NCBI RefSeq assembly: GCF_910596095.1
Contig: NC_056546.1
Location: 12,239,925-12,303,924, forward strand
Direction of reading: 5' to 3'
Origin: Thunnus maccoyii
Taxonomy: Eukaryota; Chordata; Actinopteri; Scombriformes; Scombridae
Length of the DNA: 64,000 bases
Numbering within the stretch: position 1 is the first letter of the stretch; each line of letters starts with the position of its first letter. Of the stretch, positions 1-9,700 are shown one piece after another. The notes below the pieces were generated by a model. It was not told where the DNA came from, searched no databases, and saw nothing but the letters and a program-made list of their open reading frames with translations. A program made the translations under genes and the position numbers.

Positions 1-59
1 TGTGTCTGCCAGTGTGCTACGCAAAGACCTGGACGGCCACCAACCCTTTCGCTTGCCAG
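1..59 (-). other. Possible further fam13c exon (weak)
   Basis: On the minus strand a good acceptor (tract ending tttcccag) sits just above position 59, and the sequence below it is open in two of three frames to the window edge. In the frame that would join directly to the exon at 6643-6764 it hits a stop, so at least one other exon would have to lie between. No FAM13 motif is recognisable in so short a piece. Offered only as a candidate. Confidence 0.2.
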
Positions 60-74
60 CTGGGAAAGATGGAC

Positions 75-880
75 AGACAGATACACACACACACGTTTCA
101 TGCCACTTGTTTGACCTGTATACCGGCATCTACTGACTCCTCTTTAAACTGACACGTGAGGGTAGTTTAATTATGGTCTGGGCCAGGGTGACATCTGGCT
201 GCCATGCCACTGCCTTTAAATAATCCTGTGACCTTCACATCTCATTTTGCCTTTAGTCCACAAGGATTTTATTAGTAATACCTCATGCTTGTTTTCAAAA
301 AACATCTGAGTTCAACTGAGGACAAATCTATTTTGTCACACAGTTAACAGAACACAAAGCATGTCAGCTTAAAATTACAACCATAGTGTTTTCATCTCCT
401 TTAACTTTGAGCAGAATTCCCCCAGGCACACAACTATACTCACATACATGGGTGACAGAATTAATCAGAAAGTCAACATGAATGTCATGACACATACTGA
501 CCAGGGGGCAAAAAATAGAAAATATATCAATGTAATTCAAGGTCTGTACTGTAACCTTTTGACAACCAGCCGTCAGAATGTTGATTCTGTCTGGGGGACC
601 AATTTACCATTGTTCCACTTCTCTGCTCTCTCCAGCAGCGAAAAGTGTGTGATCCTATTTTTAATTGCCATCAGAATGAAAGGACAGTCAACTGTACAAG
701 CAACAGTACTTCTTCCTGATGACTACAGACAATTTGTGTAATAGTTTCAGAGAGGGGGTGTGTTGCTTCCTGGCTTTAATCTAATATTTTTTTCAGCAAT
801 TTATCACCTGCACCTACTGACCATTATATCTTTATGTAAAGAGAAATGAAACATCCTGAGACTATAAAATGAATGAATAA
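75..880. other. Non-coding stretch, no feature recognised
   Basis: AT-rich sequence with a short CA run near 83-95. A 97-codon plus-strand frame at 448-741 shows no family resemblance, splice context or codon bias. I see no gene, and the stretch is most likely intronic sequence of the fam13c locus. Confidence 0.5.
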
Positions 881-1169
881 CTTTAGGTTACTTGCGTGAC
901 CCCGGTTCTCAGAGTAGAAGCATTTCAGAGACATTTATCTCATAACGCCAATCCTGATTGGCTGGTGATCGACGTCTGTGTCAGGCAGAATCACCTACCT
1001 TCAAATAGGTTACATGACGACACAGCGGCATTCAAAATAAGCACTGCTTCTCCCTTCCCCCTAGCAAGAGGGGTTGTCTGGTGAGACATCTCATTCATGC
1101 TATTCTGAGATCCAAGGTTACGCAAGTAACTTAAAGTTCTCATTCATAGCATCTGTTTTGATGTCTCAT

Positions 1170-2080
1170 TATGGAGACTCCCGAGACATCCAGCTCATAA
1201 AACCGGACAAAGGTGAGTGGCGAAGACCAGCTTGCTGCTGCACAAATGTCCTGGATGGAAACCCCTTTAAACAGGGCCCAGGATGTAGCCAGACCACGAG
1301 TGGAATGAACTCACAGACCCGTATGCTCTGACTCGTATAGGCTAGAGCAGTTGCCCCAACAATCCAGTAGGAGAGCCATTGCTTTGTAATAGACTTGCCC
1401 ATATGGGAATTAGCCCAGGATACAAAGAGTTGGTCACTTCTCCGAAACTCCTTAGTTTTGTCCATGATGAGCAAGGCATGAACTGGACACAGCATGTGCA
1501 ACCATCATTCTTCAGAGGAAGAAAAAGGTGGTGAAGAGAATGCCACAAGGTCAATGGGACAGCATGAGCCAAGCACCTTGGGCACAAAGACGGGGTTAGG
1601 CTTCAGTGACACTCTACCATGCTGTGAGGCAAACTGAGTGCGTGAAGGATGCCCTGAGAACATGTGAATGTCACTGACCTGTTTAGCAGACACCAAAGCC
1701 AGCAACAACACTGTCTTCAGAGACAGATGTTTCAAGTCGATTTCCTCCAGTGGTTCAAATGGAGGACCAGAGAGCCCATCGAAAACCACTGCCAAGTCCC
1801 ATGGTGGCACCAGTGGCCTGGAAACAGGGAAGAGCCTACACAGCCCTTTCATATAACGGCAGACCAAAGGATGTTGGCTAGCTGTTTTACCTTCAAATCC
1901 CACATGACAAGAAGCAATAGCAACCAGGTACACCTTAATTGTGGAGAAGGCTTTTTGTTTGTCAATCAAGTCCTGCAGGAATGACAAAATCACACCAACC
2001 AGACATTGAAAGGAGACATGTCCCTCATGGGTTGAGCCCATAGTGCCAGGCATTCTGGGTGTGGGTGAACTATTGCCCCA
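1170..2080 (-). pseudogene. Tyrosine recombinase remnant of DIRS element
   Basis: This is the C-terminal recombinase/integrase module of a DIRS element, read on the minus strand across two frames (main piece 1505-2080, continuing in other frames to about 1170). The conserved stretch around SLKTVLLLALVSAK and the SDQLFVSWANSHMGKSITKQ region are recognisable. The catalytic segment that in relatives reads like HSTRG is degraded (about 1270-1300). A frame change near 1500 breaks the gene, so it is a pseudogene. Confidence 0.65.
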
Positions 2081-2586
2081 CCGGGCATGTCCCTGTGTAG
2101 TGGGAGTTGCCATGGCTGTCTGCACAGGAGTTGATATATCCAAACCAGCCAGTACATTGTTGGCCAGTGCGGGGTTATTAGAATCAGTGTGTGGCAGTGA
2201 TCCCTCACTCTGGACAGAGTGGGGGGTATCAGAGCCAAGAAAGGAAATGTGTACAAGAGGACGAGTGGCCAAACATGCGCAAGCGCATCCACGCCGAGAG
2301 GCATGTCTAGTACATGCACTGGGAAGAACAGTGGATACTGCGCGCTTTCTCTTGACAAAAACAAATCCACCGCGCTCTCTCATTAGAGAGAGAGGTAGCG
2401 GCCTCTGATGTGTCGTCTGCCCTTTGTCCCCCGAATAACTGTATTATAGGGCCCTCTAGTGGCAGAACCCTGACTGGCACTGCACTTGCGCGAGATATTA
2501 GGAGCAGTGAAGCAGGTGTTGTCACTGAACACAGTATCACAGTAATCTCCTCCCATACAACAGGGTCCGGCTTGGTCGCCATGTCC

Positions 2587-2814
2587 TCACGTAGCTATGC
2601 TTGATACGCTGTGAGCATGGAGGAAACATTCTGCATATCCATGCTGCTGGGGAAGCTGGCATGCTCTCGTCCTTGCCCCGGGAGGGGCAGCCTGAGCGGA
2701 CAGGATGATCATTTCGTTCTCATCCTCGTCCTTGGCTATGAGGAGCTCCGAGGTGTCCTCGTCATCATCCTTATAATTCAGCTTCAGTACATCTTCCAGA
2801 GGCGAAGCCGCCAT
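2587..2814 (-). pseudogene. DIRS gag-like N-terminal fragment
   Basis: A 75-codon minus-strand frame begins MAASPLEDVLKL, followed by an acidic DDDEDTSE run, and then decays. Its place inside the 3' inverted repeat and upstream of the recombinase fits the first ORF of a DIRS element. Assignment rests on position and composition, not on a domain. Confidence 0.4.
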
Positions 2815-3417
2815 GGCTAGGTCCAGTTGTGAGCCCCAGCCGTGTAACAGCTAACTGGATAAATGCTCCAGTCTATGGCTGGAGTATGGCTGGAGAGTCG
2901 AAGCATATCAAAGGCAGCTAGCACCCAGCAAAGGAGTGGTTAGAAAGAAAGGTCCAGTCTATGGACAGTTAAGCTAGCTAGCCTATACAACAGGAGATAC
3001 GCTCTGAAGTGAGAAGAGGTGTTTGAATGGCTATTTAAGGGTAGGTGGTCCTGCCTGACATGGACATCACAATCACTAATCAATCAGGACTGGCGTAATG
3101 AGATAAATACTTCTGAGGAATATGCAAGAAGGCGCATCCTATAGTGAGACATTGAAATGAATGCTATGAATGAGAACTAACCTGTAGTCTAATATTCTTT
3201 CATATCTTATCATCATAAACATGGTGTACTTCTCCTCTCTGTAACATGTAATCTCATTAAATCAAACCTTTAACCTTACACTAAAGTTGTTTGAAGAACC
3301 AGGAGACATCACTGTAATTCAGAGTCTAAACTGGACGGACTCTTGCTCTCTGAGTCACTGGACAATCTTAGATAATGATAAGCTTTTGGATAATGGCAAA
3401 TCTTGTTCAACAACTGA

Positions 3418-4347
3418 CAGGGCTCGACATTAAGGCTTGTCCGCTTGTCTGGGACAAGGGGATTTTTTTTAAGGACAGTGTGTCTTCACGTTATGTGCCA
3501 CTCATTATTTGGCTGTTTAGTTAAATGAATAAATTCGGAATACCGGTTTGAAACAAATGAAAATTTTCCCCACAATACGTCCATCTCAGAATGGGATAGC
3601 TCAATGCATATTTTGTGAGCTTAGTGAATGTGCAGTCAAGAGGGCGAGAAAGAGTGAGATAGTGGATGTGTGATGGTGAGGCTGGCAACCGCAGCAGAGT
3701 ATGAAGTTATCTGTATAGCTGTGAACGTAGCAGTGCAGTGTATGTATAGTTTAGACTATTTGTCAGTGAATAAATGCTACAACTCCTCAAGACCCAAGCC
3801 AAGTTCCCGTGTCTTGCTTACCACCTGCTGATTAAAGTAAAGGGGGTTAGCCCCGAAGTTAGCGACAATAGATTAGCCTAACCTAGCAGTTCCCTTGGAC
3901 ATAAGAAACCTCACTGTAATATGATCATGTTTATATTTCATGTTTAAACCTGATCAATCTAAACGTGAATGCAAAGTTGGCTAAACTACTTTTGAACCAG
4001 ACGCTGGTACAACCTCCTCTACTGCCCAGTGTGCTTGACTCTTCTGCTGACAGTGCTGTCAGCAGCTTGGCAGGAGAAACACTGCATGCTGCACTTAGAT
4101 TTTATAACTGAACTAATACTAGGATGCACACTTTTTATTTCCCTAACTTGGTGGAAATCTGATGTTTTCACCTCACAAATGTTAAAAAACAGCATTAAAG
4201 TCCCAGTGAAACAGAAGTTAGAGCGTCTTTTAGCTTCTGTACTGTGTCATTTTTACCTAGACAAGTGACTTTTGTGCCTAGACATGTGAAAGGTAAATTT
4301 ACTTGCCCAAAGAACAAGTGCCTCAAAAAGGTAATGTTGAGCCCTTA
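3418..4347. mobile_element. hAT-like non-autonomous DNA element
   Basis: The left end CAGGGCTCGACATTA (3418-3432) is mirrored by TAATGTTGAGCCCT at 4332-4345, giving terminal inverted repeats of about 15 bp with one or two mismatches. The CAGGG end is typical of hAT elements. The interior (about 0.9 kb) has no transposase frame. The flanks (acaactga / actgagtt) do not give a clean 8-bp duplication, so the exact ends are uncertain. Confidence 0.6.
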
Positions 4348-4940
4348 CTGAGTTTTATTCTGCTAAGCATTTATAGGCTTTTGCATCAAAAATTATGGAA
4401 TTCCTCAAGCCTCTCGTGTATTGACACATGAAAGAATACCTGAAGAGCTGAAACAGATCACAAGCCTGATAGAGAACTCATGTCAAAAATAGCAGTGATG
4501 TCCTTGATTAGATTTTCCCTTCCCCATGGAGGCACACCTCCTGAAACATGTATACCACTAATGAAAAGCTCTAGTTTACAGAGAAGAACAGGACTGTCTG
4601 ACAATTATAAAAACAAAGCAACATGGTTTGACACCTTTGTGGACAGGGTGCAAATAACCTCAAGAGGTTGGCCTAGATTCCCTGAAAATAACATCTCAGC
4701 CTTGTCAACAATGGTACAACTATTAACCTGACAACTAACTAAACAATACTGAATATAGAAGGAAAAGCTACAGGGAGAAAGAAAGGTCAGGTCCTAATTA
4801 TTCCCCCAGGACAAGGTATATAAAGGGAGAGGCTTGTGTATATTCAAATAACATGAATGCTCACTGACAGTTTAACTGCAGTAAAGGGAGAAAAACTGTT
4901 TTAAAACAGCTCCACTGATATATGTAAGTAATATATCTAT

Positions 4941-6578
4941 CAGTGGCGGCTGGTGACTCAAAAAACTGGGGAGGACAGGAGGAAAACCAACATGGAATCT
5001 TACAACAAACCACATCATACTACATCATTGTCACCCACCCGATGAAATCGGAGGGGTGGAGGGCAATTTTATATGCCAATAAAACAATTTGCTTTCAAAA
5101 ACAAAAACCCCTGCATGTTGAAAACGCTGCTTCTTTAAATAAATTTACTATATACATTAAGAAGAAGAAATGCTCATTTTAGCCGTGGAGTGGTTCACAA
5201 TATCTCATTTTACCAACAAAGTTAAATTCAAATTTATAGTATTGTTCTATTGTGTCAACAGATTTATGTTCTCATCAGAACAGACATATCACATGATTTA
5301 CACATGTTTCCTATGTATTTTCTTAGTATACAGAAATCTATAAAGTACCACAAAGCTTATAATGTGATACAGGTTCAGATCAGTGCTGACCACCAGAAAG
5401 ACTGAACACTAAAAGCATTCACAGATCTAAAAGTGTAGGTTTACATCAGAAAGTATTAATGCATGTATCAAATACATGACTTACACACTCTTATCTGTAT
5501 GCACCACGGCTCAGCTTAAAAACGAACTGAAGAAAATGTCACAAGCAAGCAGCCAGACCTCCTGCACACTTATTCACTAATCACACAACATCAACAGGTG
5601 ACTGAACAACCACTTAATTAAAAACGAGATCAATTCCAAATGAATGAGTGAGTCCAGACAGCTCACTGTAATTTCAACAAGCAAACTACCCACAACACAT
5701 TATACGATCTCTGCTGCATTCTTGTTAAGGAGATAAATTCACAAAACAGCCACAGAGACATTTAACCATCAGAGATTAAATTAGCGACCAAAGAGACAGA
5801 GAGAGAGAAGCTGTATCTGACTCATGTTATCTGATAACTTCTTTCTTTCATGGAGATGTAGTATCCATGTCATAACGTCCATTTGTGGCTGTTGGTCATC
5901 TTGCTTGTTAGTTAACAGAACTTTGTGGCTGCTGGTTAATCAGTCTGATATCATTAGCAACAATGGCAAACAAGCTAACTCTCCTAGTTATTTCGCAGTT
6001 GGTTCTCTACCCAGCTGCTCCCTGGGGGTGTCCTGCCGCTGCTGTGCCACACAGTCCAGATCCGTTCTCCGGTTAGCTTAACAACAGTCCTTAACAGTCC
6101 TCCATGGATGTATAGAGTCCTTCAGGCTGCTACAATGAGCTAAGCAGCTATCTACTGCTAGATAAAAGAAGTGAAACATAATTTATCTATATCATTTTAC
6201 GTGTCTTGGCAAATCATAGATTAGCATGAAAAAAAATGAAGTACATTAAATTGATGTAGGAGATCCTACCCTAAGGAGGAAAGCAGGGGCCCGTCCTCCT
6301 CTGTCCCCCACTCCCCCTCCACTGCCCCCCACCACCACTTCACACACGCTGCCCTTTCTCCTCCTGACCTGCAGGTGTCACTGTTGAAGCATTTTAATCA
6401 GAATTTGAATAATGGATTTTTTCCAAAGAAGAGAGAAAAAATATTTTATAAATAATGCTGAGATTTGGTAATGGTTTATTTCAACCAAATATTCTTTTTT
6501 ATATTTTGATCTCCCTCTTGCCTCTCAAAATATAGAGGAGGAGCAACCTCCTCTGCCTCTATGGACCAGCCTCCACTG
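4941..6578. mobile_element. hAT-like element with perfect 8-bp target duplication
   Basis: The termini are CAGTGGCGGCTGG (4941-4953) and CCAGCCTCCACTG (6566-6578), inverted copies with one mismatch. They are flanked on both sides by atatctat (4933-4940 and 6579-6586), a perfect 8-bp target-site duplication, which is the hAT hallmark. The 1638-bp interior contains no recognisable transposase, so this is a non-autonomous or gutted copy. It ends only 64 bp below the 3' edge of fam13c exon 6. Confidence 0.85.
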
Positions 6579-6642
6579 ATATCTATATATCTATCTTGGA
6601 TGTGCAGTAACAAAGTCACTGATGCTAAGGGGATAACAGTAC

Positions 6643-6764
6643 CTGGTGAGTTGAGATTGTATCCATGTTGTTTGGTTAAAAGCAGCGATCAATGAGTCAA
6701 AGGTGGTGTCTCCCTCAAACCTCTCCATACCACTCTGCTCGGAGTAACAGCTGCTGGGTCGGAC
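6643..6764 (-). CDS. fam13c: fam13c exon 6
   Basis: Acceptor gtccttggcag, donor CACCAG|gtactg, phase 0 to 2. It codes [20 protein letters not shown] and [19 protein letters not shown]. If unspliced the frame would read 18 more codons to a stop at 6591. Confidence 0.75.
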
Positions 6765-9700
6765 CTGCCAAGGACAACAAGGGTGAACACACACACAACA
6801 CTATAGTTGTATTTGTTGATAAGTGCTGTGATCTCTTACTGTGATATTGATGCTAGCACAATGTGTGAAAAGACAGACCAAGAAATTCAATCAATAATTT
6901 AACAAGAGCTGGAAAAAAACAACATGGTTCACCTCAAAGTGTGAAAGAGCAGAGAGAGTAGGGGGAGGGGGTGAGGAGGAGGCCACTGTGTCCTCAGATG
7001 GGACTGGAAGGAGAACCTCATGATGTCTGAGAAGACGGAGCAACAAGGCATTGCACACACTCTGCTCCTCCAGCATCCTGGGTCCAGCTGGAACACTGCA
7101 TATAGAAGAGGAAGAAGACAGGAGAAACCACAGCATAATCTCACAGGTATTAAGTATTGTGCATTCAAAATGGTCCTTTGTGAACAAAGATACTGCAAAA
7201 AGGGCTCCATCTGGTGGAGGGACGCATATACAGCAGCAAATGAAGATGAACTGGTCAGACTCAAAGGTAAGGTGACTCAAAACGTGACACTTAAAATAAA
7301 TTTCCCATTGATATAACTCAACAGCCGGGCAGTGATAGCCTGTAAGCTTCCCTTTGAAACTGCCAACTTCTTAATTTCAGAGATATGAGCTGCTTCTGGT
7401 CATAAGATTCAAAATACAGCCAGCTCAGACCAAAATAGTTCTTCACATGTTTATCTGGAAGAGGCTATTTGTTTACAATATGTCGTGCTTTTGAAGTCAC
7501 AATCCATTGACAGGGTTTTTTTTTAGGTCTTATCCGATGTATACACAGTAAAGTTTAAGATAGCATACAGTCAGGGAAGAGAATTTGAAAAACTTGAGTA
7601 TTAATAGAAGTGTGTTTACATGGCAAGCAGGTCAATTGCTATGACAGGACAGCAGCAGCCTGTTACACAGATTACATAACAGACACATATGAGGGCAACA
7701 GGCTTTTTAGAAAGAGGCTTAGATGACATATGTGTGAGTTATGGGAGGCACACTGCTAAAGAAGCTGTCACACATGCTGCATGGCAAGAACATGTGCTAC
7801 AGTGTCTGTGATACCAAGTCAATTCATTCTAAATTGATAGCAATATTATTAAAGTGTTGGGTCAAGAAAAAAAGTAGGTATACTATGCAGGATTTTCCTA
7901 AAAAACAATGTATAGACTAATAAAAAAGTAATCCCTCTCAATCATCACTTATGACCAACTAGACGTGTGTGGCGGTGTATGCAGAGATCTGCCATCTGCC
8001 TGTATTTTCTTATTATTTTGCTGTGTTAATGACGTTTCTGGGTGTCAACATTTGGGCAGCGGCTGTGTAGCCCCCAGCTAATAACAGCATTCAGGGTGTG
8101 AGGTCGGGACTCGTAGCACAGCAACCAGGTTACATCGCTGTCTCTGTCTCTCTCCTCTGCTCCGCTCTGTTCTCTGTCTCTGTGTCATGCATGTATAAAG
8201 AGCTGCAGGTCTGCATGTCTGCTTGACCGAGGGCGGGGCTGAGATACACACACTTGCACAGCAGAGAGGCCACAGTGGACAGGATGAAGCTCTGCATTCA
8301 CACAAAATCCAGCAATGCAGCACCGTCCCACAAGGTTGTGAGGTGTGCGGGTGTACGGGTGTGTTTATTTGTGCCTTAGAACGTAACTGTCGTGAATCAG
8401 AAAATAATGTTTTATCTATCTGATTCACTGCTTTATTCTCACCAGTGCCGCTCACTCTCTTCTTTCACTCTCTAGATTGCTAAACCACTGCTGCTCTCTC
8501 TCTCTCTCTCTCTCTATCGCTAAGCTGTCCAGATGGGAAGGAGTTGCCAACTTTGAATGCTGTGTGTTCACAAACACTGACAAATCCTGCATAGTGTACC
8601 TTTAAATGTAGTTTAAAAGCTACTACTTTGGGCTTAATTGTAGCTTTGTTCAGCTGGACATTTTTCTGCAGCATGTATCTGTCTCTCATTCATTCTCTCC
8701 TCTTTGCCATTCATGTCATAATAGCTTTCCTGTGTTGTTATTCTAATGCCTGTGGAACCAGAGTACAGGACATGCTCCAACTCTCTACAGCTATTGCAAC
8801 ACAAATCCACCCCCAACTTTTTCCAAGCCTCTGCTGCCAACTCCACTCCCCCTAACCAACTCTTCTTCCCCCAGCTATAATCATCTGACATTTTCCCCTC
8901 ACATGCAGAACTTAACAGCATGACTAACACTACATTCCACTGACATGTTGTTAAGTTTTGGAGAATACAGGGGTGACATAGATGAGACTGAGTGTCCCAC
9001 AGTCAAAAGGGTGTTGACTATAATAAGTCTTTTCCACAGTGGCAGAAACAACAGAAATCTAATTGTGTCCCCCTAGAGATTGAGTTTGTTTACAGTGACG
9101 GCTGAGTTCTGTAAACAGGAGGGAAGACGTAACCGACAAAATCCTGATGACCTCTGTTATATCTGTCTGTCTTTTTGTGCGTTATGCTATCAACCACATT
9201 CCACACCCATTTCCTTGAGGAGACAAACCCATCTCCACCCCAATTTAGAGGTGTAGCTGTGGAAAAATGGGGCTGAACACACAACCACTGAGGTTGATGA
9301 ATTAGTCCAGACACTTAGAAGGTTGCTCTCATGTCAAACAGACAGTGTTGGGTTTTTTTGTTTTTTTTTCCCCACATCTGAATATGAAGAAGAAAAACTT
9401 GAAGAGAGACCACAGCAATTCACTTCCAGAAGAATATTTCTGGCTGTGCCTCTCTACAAAAGTACTTGTGAAAACAAAATATTAAGATGTTTATACAGAA
9501 GCACAGTCTTTCTTAAAGTTATACTGAGACAAGTCATTACACTGTCTGCTCAAGCTTAGAGTGTGCCGAGACTGCACTGATTTGGCTGGGGGAACCTTGT
9601 GTCCCAGTACTGGTCTGGAAAGGATTTGAATGTGGCATTAGTAACAGCAACTTACTGAAAGATACAAGGCCCAAAAATGGTTGCTAGATTTTCCACAGGC

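Larger units (their letters stand above)
883..3180 (-). mobile_element. DIRS-type retrotransposon, deleted and decayed
   Basis: The minus strand carries the two ends of a DIRS-order (tyrosine-recombinase) retroelement. Near 2587-2814 is a short acidic gag-like start (MAASPLEDVLKLNYKDD). From about 2080 down to 1170 is a tyrosine-recombinase-like region broken by frameshifts, with family phrases such as LSLKTVLLLALVSAKQVSD, CPVHALLIMDKTKEFRRSDQ and ITKQWLSYWIV. No reverse transcriptase or RNase H lies between them, so the core is deleted. Inverted repeats flank it: 1134-1172 pairs with 3138-3177 (shared ATGCTATGAATGAGAAC on opposite strands), and 883-1112 read in reverse resembles 3015-3135. 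Inverted termini fit DIRS rather than LTR elements. The copy cannot be autonomous. Confidence 0.75.

Noticed and set aside
448..741. 97-codon plus-strand frame
   Set aside because: No similarity recognised, no upstream promoter or splice context, and codon use looks random.
2043..2408. Plus-strand 121-codon frame within the DIRS region
   Set aside because: Antisense to the recombinase-side coding remnant; not a DIRS gene.
6929..7280. Alternative minus-strand frames of 111-129 codons around fam13c exon 5
   Set aside because: Only the exon between the two splice sites (6933-7095) matches FAM13; the rest is intron read-through.
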